Below, one piece after another: positions 56,729 to 64,000 of a stretch of 64,000 nt of DNA; position 1 is the stretch's first letter, and each line of letters begins with the position of its first letter. The notes beneath the pieces are model-generated. The model ran no database searches and had not been told where the DNA came from. It was given only the letters and a program-made list of their open reading frames with translations. Origin of the DNA: Prosapia bicincta (Eukaryota > Arthropoda > Insecta > Hemiptera > Cercopidae); NCBI GenBank assembly GCA_036971475.1, contig JBAIZL010000003.1, forward strand, positions 82,834,595-82,898,594, read 5' to 3'. The position numbers were made by a program, and so were the translations under genes.

Positions 56729-58497
56729 TATTTTGCCTAAGGTTTGACTGGTACAGTAAATACTAAAAGTTCTGAATGTATATACTTTATAAAGTAGTAA
56801 AATCTCCAAGATTGGAAACATTTTGCCTAAGGTTTGACTGGTACAGTAAATACTAAAAGTTCTGATTGTATATACTTTATAAAGAAGTAAAATCTACAAG
56901 ATTATAAACATTTTGCTTAAGGTTTGACTGATGCAGTAAATACTAGAAGTTCTGATTGTATATACTTTATAAAGAAGTAAAATCTTCACGATTGGTAACA
57001 TTTTGCCTAAGGTTTGACTGGTACAGTAAATAATAAAAGTTCTGAATCTATATACTTTGTAAAGAAGTGAAATCTACAAGATTGGAAACATTTTGCCTAA
57101 GGTTTGACTGGTGCAGTAAATACTATTAGTTTTGAATGTATATACTTTATAAAGAAGTTAAATCTACAAGATTGGAAACATTTTGCCTTAGGTTTGACTG
57201 GTACAGTAAATACTAAAAGTTCTGGTTGTATATACTTTATAAAGAAGTAAAATCTACAAGATTGGTAACATTTTGCCTGGTACAGTAAATACTAAAAGTT
57301 CCATATGTATATATTTATAAAGAAGTAAAATGTACAAGATTGGAAACATTTTGCCTAAGGTTTGACTGGTGCAGTAAATACTAATAGTTCTGAATGTATA
57401 TGCTTTATAAAGAAGTAAAATCTACAAGATTGGTAACATTTTGCCTGGTACAGTTAATACTAAAAGTTCCATATGTATATATTTATAAAGAAGTAAAATC
57501 TACAAGATTGGAAACATTCTACCTAAGGTTTGACTGGTACAGTAAATACTAAAAGTTCTGAATGTATATACTTTATAAAGAAGTAAAATCTACAAGATTG
57601 GAAACATTCTACCTAAGGTTTGACTGGTACAGTAAATTCTAAAAGTTCTGAATGTATATACTTTATAAAGAAGTAAAATGTACAAGAATATAAACATTTT
57701 GCCTAAGGTTTGACTGGTGCAGTAAATACTAAAAGTTCTGGTTGTATATACTTTATAAAGAAGTAAAATCTACAAGATTGGAAACATTCTACCTAAGGTT
57801 TGACTGGTACAGTAAATTCTAAAAGTTCTGAATGTATATACTTTATAAAGAAGTAAAATGTACAAGAATATAAACATTTTGCCTAAGGTTTGACTGGTGC
57901 AGTAAATACTAAAAGTTCTGGTTGTATATACTTTATAAAGAAGTTAAATCTACAAGATTGGAAACATTTTGCCTTAGGTTTGACTGGTACAGTAAATACT
58001 AAAAGTTCTGGTTGTATATACTTTATAAAGAAGTAAAATCTACAAGATTGGTAACATTTTGCCTGGTACAGTAAATACTAAAAGTTCCATATGTATATAT
58101 TTATAAAGAAGTAAAATGTACAAGATTGGAAACATTTTGCCTAAGGTTTGACTGGTGCAGTAAATACTAATAGTTCTGAATGTATATGCTTTATAAAGAA
58201 GTAAAATCTACAAGATTGGTAACATTTTGCCTGGTACAGTAAATACTAAAAGTTCCATATGTATATATTTATAAAGAAGTAAAATGTACAAGATTGGAAA
58301 CATTTTGCCTAAGGTTTGACTGGTGCAGTAAATACTAATAGTTCTGAATGTATATACTTTATAAAGAAGTAAAATCTTCACGATTGGAAACATTTTGCCT
58401 ATGGTTTGAGTGGTACAGTAAATACTAAAAGTTCTGAATGAATATACTTTATAAAGAAGTAAAATCTACAAGATTGTAAACATTTTGCCTAAGATTT
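56729..58497. repeat. 90-bp satellite array, second block
   Basis: About 20 units, resuming in the middle of the unit with ATTTTGCCTAAGGTTTGACT. Several units carry a short deletion giving GTAACATTTTGCCTGGTACA (57260, 57430, 58050, 58220). Ends at AAGATTTGAAATTC. Confidence 0.95.
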
Positions 58498-60169
58498 GAA
58501 ATTCAAAGTGATAAACTTTATAGTTTTTGCATATTTCTTCAACATTGATTTTCAAGAGAAAGTATTTTAGTGTGTGAAAAATAAAAAATTGTTAATTAAT
58601 AAAATACTTGAAATAATATTTTTTTTTCAAATTTCACGCATTATAGTTTTACCTAGTTCTCTATAATTTCAGTTAATTTAAATTAATTAGTGTGTGTGTG
58701 TTTAACGTGTTGTGTGCAGTATGGATAAAATGAGTTCTATTTCTAGCAATTGAAGTTATAAATTTAATAAATATAATCTAAAATAATCAAAATAAATTTG
58801 AATAAAGTTAGCTTCCATCTGGAATGGCCACTATTGATAATGTGAATCAATAGGGAATGGCCAAATCTAGTAAACTAGAAGGCATTAATACATTGGGAAT
58901 GTTGAGTTTACAGTCGCCGGGACTTCTATCAACGGTATAAATATTGCTGTATCAGAGAACTATGTTTGCAGCTCTTTATATAAAATATTTACAGACCCAC
59001 CCATCAGTTACTTGATATGTTTAGATGCCTGTGATAAGTGTCGAAACACTTATTGATAGCTTTTTAAGTAGGCAGTCTGAACATGTGATTTTGGTTTGTG
59101 TTGTTTTACCTATGCACAAAAAGACACAAAAACAGAAAAAAAATAATAAAAAGGAATAAATAAACTAGTAAAATAATTAACAAAGATAAAAAGGCCACAG
59201 AATTTGTAAAAATCACAATAGCAAAAGACAAATACTCATGTAAAATAGAAATTTAGCACTATAAAACACTAACCACTCGCATCAGGAGCTAACCTTGTAC
59301 TGGAGGTTATGTTTATCATTGCCCTATGGATGAGGACCAATGCAAACAATTCTGGTGCTAGACTGATGCATTAGATCTGATTAATCTGCATGCAATGTGC
59401 ACAAAACTTGAGTTTTCATCTGGTGCTGAAGGAAGGTCTACCATCTAGGGTCTATTTTTATCAACAGTTCATTCCTCTCTTTAAATAAAAAGTTTAACAG
59501 AATTTTAACTCTTTGATTAGCATTCACTTACCAGTACGTAAGATGGGCAGCGGAAGCATTCCCGTATATGAGTATTTTACCATTTCCCTCAGATTAGCAT
59601 TACGATTTTGTTTTCTGTGTATTGTACTGCACTCCAGGTTTAATATTTGATATTATCTGGAGAATAAACCCACAACAGAGTATAGTCGCCATTCTTTTGT
59701 TTGCAAAATCTATAATTTTTCGTACGTGTTTACAGATCATCGCATGATTTTGATACAAATAAATCAGGCAGTTTTAACAAATTTTGTTTTTGCATCGGTA
59801 CCTAAAGAATTGACTTTTTCAAAAATTTTTTGATAGAGATTTGGTCAAAATTATTACGGAAACCAAAGAATATTACGACTTTGTGTGTCAAAATACTACC
59901 GTGTCCGACTGTTCAAAATTGAAAATATGGACCGTTGCTAATGTTAACAAAATTTATACTTTCCTAAATATTATATATTTCCATAACAAAAAAAAAAATA
60001 GTACAATAATTTAAAATATTGGAGAAAAATGAAGAAAAAAATTGAAAAATCTTTCAAAAATATGTTGCTTTCAGGTAATTTATCAGAGCATGCTATGTTG
60101 CTAATCAAAGGGTTAATGATAAATGTACAACTTGCGTGTTAGAAAATTGAAATTTTTACTTTTTTGTTG
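58498..60169. other. Non-coding sequence after the satellite
   Basis: No coding exon with fitting phase was found. At 59033-59055 there is a short hairpin AAGTGT-CGAA-ACACTT with a TATA-like sequence upstream (58980), a possible remnant of a ribozyme-bearing tail, but the CUGANGA element is absent. Otherwise AT-rich. Confidence 0.45.
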
Positions 60170-60420
60170 TGGATTTAGATGCAAGATCAGCAACAAATAT
60201 GACTTCCTGGCATTAAGGTACAAGATTAACAAAAAATATGACTTCTTGGCAATTAGGTGGCGAGTATAAGCAAAAAAATTGTCTACTGGCTTTAAGGTAC
60301 AAGATTAGCAAAAAACCATGACTTCCTGGCATTTAGGTGCAGATTAGCAACCAAATATGACTTTTTGGCATTAAGTTGAAAGATTAGCAAAAAATATATC
60401 TTTCTGGCATTAAAATATCA
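60170..60420. repeat. Minisatellite, about 45-bp unit
   Basis: Five imperfect units with AAGATTAGCAAAAAATATGA and CTTCCTGGCATTAAGGTAC recur, each with variations and small deletions. Confidence 0.8.
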
Positions 60421-60817
60421 AAAATTTCTCCACCTATTTACTACCTTATAGCACGGGTTTCTTCTGCAAATTTATTCAAATAATAATTGAGTTGCAGCTC
60501 AATTACAAACTTTCTTTTTTACTCGCTCATTAATTCTAATTACCTTTCACTTTATTAATCCTGTACATTTTTATTATTTTATTCTCACTTAACCTCAATT
60601 CCATTTTTCATTTACCGACCAGCTCATCCTCTTCTTTCCCTTTCCCTGATTTAAACCACTTACCTAGTCCATAAGAAAGTAATGATCTATCTCTCAAAGT
60701 CGTATTTGATTACAACACCTGTATTCCGAGACACAGATCTCTCAGGTGAACAAACTCCTGAATTTTCTATTAAAAAACAATTAGCCTTTGATAATCTATT
60801 ATCAGGGCCATGGATTC
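60421..60817. other. AT-rich non-coding sequence
   Basis: No gene, tandem repeat or recognised mobile element. Confidence 0.4.
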
Positions 60818-61852
60818 TGGATTAGCACGGCAGCAATATTGGAGATCTCATCAAACTACTGTCTGTTTTTTCGTTAACTTCCACCTATGAAGGCAGTGGA
60901 ATGCTATGCGGGTTGCATAGTTTGTCGTAGCATCTAATTATCGTGCCTGTTGTTTTCATCTCAATAATTTTATTTTTACCGTATACAGGTTTATTGGGGA
61001 CATCAAAACAGTGTATTAGACATTAAAATATTGTTTTATTAATCGGGTCATAATTAAAAAAAGAAATACAAATGATAAGATACTGTATGACAAATAATAA
61101 AACTCAATAAAAAAGAATAAAAAACTCAATGTAAAAATTTACATAAAAATCTAGAGTACCTACTACTAAAATATACTACATACTAAAATTAACAACTTTT
61201 AACTCGGAATGTTTGTTTCTGTTTATGTCATGTGTTTCACAAAGCGATAGAGATCGGTAATGTAAACGCAGACATAGATAAAGCATATGTCATGTCCAGA
61301 CATTTGTTTACTACAATCTTATGATGACAAATTAGGTTTTTAGGCATCCAAGCATTTTATCAATGACTCTTATTTACAGTAGTCTGTTCCTACCTTGAGA
61401 AGGTTCATTCACTCTAATAGGACAGTTATCATTTATTCTTGCGTTATTTCAGAAAGCTTAGTTTAATTTTATGATCGTTGTTTTTACTGGATATTTTGCA
61501 GCGTTAAGTGGTTCAAACTAAAACATTAAAATATAAAAGTTAAACCAAATTAAATCTGTTCATAAATTTCCCTGAAGCATTGTTTCAGTTGAAGCATCAA
61601 AAGTTAACTTGGGATGGTCGAATTTAAAAACGAAACAGGCACAATGTTCTCCAAACTCTTCTGAAGCACTGACGTAAAAATCAAACCTTTATACAAACAC
61701 ATATCACACTAGAGAAGTTTTAATTAGACTGGGAGTGAGCGTGCCGGTGCACTCGCCGTCTTTCAGAAGGGAAGCAGGGAGCGCACCGGCATGCTCTCAG
61801 TGCCTCGTAAGGGAATCCAAAGCGTGCTGGTACGCTAGCAATGCTGAATATG
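60818..61852. mobile_element. Non-autonomous piggyBac-type element, copy 2
   Basis: It aligns along nearly its whole length with the copy at 9974-11043 (GGTTTATTGGGGACATCAAA, TGGGAGTGAGCGTGCCGGTG, AGCGCACCGGCATGC). The right end is followed by TTAA (61853-61856). The left end is degraded (GGATTAGCACGGCAGC), so the left TTAA cannot be seen. No open frame. Confidence 0.85.
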
Positions 61853-61856
61853 TTAA

Positions 61857-62019
61857 AGACTATATTTGGCTTATGCACTAGTGAATCTTAAATTAACTTA
61901 AATAATTAAAGCGAATTGGAAAATTTACAAATTTATTAATTAATTATTGTACAAGGTTTACAATTAGTATTGCAAATTATTTTTTGTTGTTGTTAATATA
62001 CATATTGTACATTTGTAAT
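61857..62019. other. AT-rich non-coding sequence
   Basis: Nothing recognised. Confidence 0.35.
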
Positions 62020-62215
62020 TTTACATATTGTAAAATTAGGCTATTTATAAAGACATCTTGAAAGTGAAGCCTTTTTAAAACAGGATCATTACCTAACAAG
62101 TGTAGTCGTGATTAAAATTTCTATTTCTGTTTTTAATTAATTTACTTACTGAATTTGGAATCCTAAGAAACAAAAATTTTTTTTTTAAAGAGAGAATTAA
62201 GACTTTGTAACAACC
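62020..62215 (+). repeat. Direct repeat, left copy
   Basis: ATAAAGACATCTTGAAAGTGAAGCC...GATCATTACCTAACAAGTGTAGTC recurs at 63585-63785 in the same orientation with about 90 percent identity by eye. The pair may be terminal repeats of an element of about 1.7 kb. Confidence 0.8.
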
Positions 62216-63584
62216 TGGTCAGATGCTGGCGATGTCTAATTTCTTTGTAGATACTTCTTCTGGTTTTTTGGTACTTGAAGAAGATCAATTTAAATTAATT
62301 TCTGCTCACTTCCTCTTGGTCTTTGACTTTCTGTATTGGTTCCGGCACCTCCCAGTCTACACATCACGCAACTAATAACTGTTTTATTCCATTTTTAGGA
62401 TGTTTGACTTTTCACTGTTTTCAACACGCCCGCCTAAGTTGGCGTTCTTGGAGAGAGTACTTCAAACAACGCTACCTGCCTCACTTTTAAGATTTGCTTC
62501 TTCTTTTATTTCCAATTAGACCGATAATATTTAAGTTACTATGACAAGGACTAGTTGTTTATGCTCAATTTCCTGGTCTTTCCCTCCTGCTTTAGTCAGA
62601 CATCTTGCCAAAATTTTACAAGTACCTATCGGGGATGAACATTTCCAAATATGTCTTCCACGACCCAGCTGTGAGACTATGTTTAATATAAAACTCAAGA
62701 CCTCGTGATCGAAGCTAGCTCTTTGGCTTAAACTTGCCTAAACTAGGTTATTTGATATCATTTCAACTTGACTATTATTAACTTATTTAGTTGACCTAAA
62801 TATGAATTTAATTTTCGTTCAACTTTAATTTATTATTAATTAATTATTATTTGTTATAATTTATTAAGCTAAATTAATATACTATCGAATTTACTTAACA
62901 TGGGATATCTTGACAATTAACATGTTTCTTGCAACGGTCATTTTGGTCTTGCAAATTCCCCCTTTAAAAAATATGAAAATTTTTGTAAACTAATTTTTAA
63001 CCCTAAAATCCTTACAAAACAAATACCATTTCCCCTTACATATTATTTCAACAATATTCCTCAACTACTAATGGTTAACGAAATTTACATATCAACATAC
63101 ATTTTTTATCATATAATATGTCATTTTCTTAAATTACATATCACACATATTTATACTTTCATCATACATACTCATTATGGTCTTATCAATTTCTCATTAA
63201 GTCATTTTAAAGTTTCCACTTTGTTTGGCACATTTTGCCCACTTTCTCCTCTCCATTTGTCACAGTCTTTAATTTTCTGATTTTGTTTCTTTTATATTTA
63301 TTTTATTATTTGTTTATAACAATAAATTTTAGTAAAAGTTTATTCACAGTACTTTTCAAATATGGCTTTTCTTTTTTCTTACTTATTACAGTTTTTATCA
63401 TCTCTACTTTCTAACAACAATTCACTTATATTTAACTAATCATTGTCCATGTTATTTACCTAATGGATAGTTAATTTTGAGTTCTTTAAAGAGTTAAATT
63501 GATTACAAGTTGATTTAGTTATCATACACAACTTAAGATTAAATTTGATCAAAATTATATTAGTATTGCAGATTAAACATTTTT
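62216..63584 (+). other. Internal region between the direct repeats
   Basis: No reverse transcriptase, transposase or other protein domain was recognised. Moderately GC-richer pieces lie at 62330-62370 and 62430-62485. Open frame 63071-63280 is low complexity and probably spurious. Confidence 0.4.
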
Positions 63585-63785
63585 GTTAATAATACACATA
63601 TTGTAAAATTAGGGTATTTATAAAGACATCTTGAAATTGAAGCCTATTTAAAACAGGATCATTACCTAACAAGTGTAGTCATGATTGAAATTTCTATTTC
63701 TATTTAAATTAATTTACTTACTGAATCTGGAATATTGAGAAACAAAATTATTTTTTATTAAAAGAAAGAATTAATACTTTTTAAA
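63585..63785 (+). repeat. Direct repeat, right copy
   Basis: Partner of 62020-62215. It starts with ACACATATTGTAAAATTAGG and ends in a poly(T/A)-rich stretch before ATTAATACTTT. Confidence 0.8.
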
Positions 63786-63924
63786 CCTTCGAGCGGGAGC
63801 ATAGAATTTCAAATGGGAGCAGGCGATTGCAGAGGTTTATTCCTTACAAAATCGATAAAAGTCTTAACAGTTTTTGTTTTTATATTTGAGTGACTTCATA
63901 ATTAAATACTATATACATTACAAT

Positions 63925-64000
63925 GAAAATATTGGAAAGAACCCCAATACCTCAAAAATAACAAATAAAACAAGTTACTTAAGATTAAACCCTTATGTAC
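63925..64000 (-). repeat. Family A repeat end, minus strand, cut by the window end
   Basis: The inverse reads GTACATAAGGGTTTAATCTT, AAGTAACTTG and GGTATTGGGGTTCTTTCC, matching 56644-56720. The hammerhead core would start immediately beyond the window edge. Confidence 0.85.

Noticed and set aside
43763..58497. CRISPR-like array
   Set aside because: The 90-bp units are contiguous with no unique spacers, in a eukaryotic setting. This is a satellite.
59033..59055. Hairpin with GAAA (AAGTGTCGAAACACTT)
   Set aside because: The GAAA is in the loop of the hairpin and no CUGANGA stands before it. It does not meet the hammerhead layout.
62253..62370. Possible next INTS10 exon after TTCTTTGTAG, in fitting phase
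   Set aside because: The frame is open for about 40 codons and the acceptor is fair, but no convincing donor follows, the translation has no similarity to INTS10 that I recognise, and it lies between two direct repeats.

Overview
The window is a stretch of an AT-rich animal genome, most likely an arthropod. The inference rests on the mobile elements present (Penelope-like, BEL/Pao, Ty3/gypsy, I-like and Loa/Jockey-like LINEs, a mariner, pogo/Tigger and piggyBac derivatives) and on interrupted, spliced coding sequence. The class cannot be fixed from the sequence. No rRNA or tRNA gene was seen.

The only host gene I can support is a plus-strand gene with four short coding exons (5932-6065, 30597-30715, 39119-39261, 43402-43581). 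Splice sites and reading phases agree across every junction, and the joined peptide resembles Integrator complex subunit 10 (INTS10). The gene is incomplete at both ends. Its introns of about 24.5, 8.4 and 4.1 kb, and the sequence after exon 4, are filled with repeats.

Region by region: 0.1-5.9 kb is a BEL/Pao element nested in a pogo/Tigger-like element. 5.9-9.2 kb is exon, intron, a short Tigger-like element and a palindrome. 9.2-14.4 kb holds Penelope-like elements (PLEs), a piggyBac-type MITE inserted in one of them, and a mariner. 14.7-17.7 kb is a Ty3/gypsy remnant. 17.7-21.4 kb has PLE palindromes, PLE fragments and a decayed LINE piece. 21.4-30.4 kb is a small tandem array (88-98 bp units) torn open by a nested block containing (AT)n tracts, PLE palindromes, an almost complete I-like LINE and a TA-flanked MITE. 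31-33.4 kb is Tigger-like. 33.7-38.8 kb is a Loa/Jockey-like LINE on the minus strand with a 13-bp target duplication. 39.3-43.1 kb has more PLE palindromes, Tigger and PLE fragments. 43.8-58.5 kb is a 90-bp satellite with higher-order structure, interrupted by a 472-bp insert. 58.5-64 kb is repeat-rich non-coding DNA with a second piggyBac-type MITE and a pair of direct repeats.

The most unusual theme is the set of hammerhead-ribozyme-like motifs in or next to Penelope-like tails. At least four sequence families share CUGANGA (or decayed forms), a stem-II hairpin, GAAA, a usually self-complementary short stem III, and a matching stem I. The best one (56609-56657) lies inside the satellite, about 50 bp downstream of GC boxes, a TATA box and a possible initiator. 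Many copies form long palindromes bounded on both sides by (AT)n tracts.
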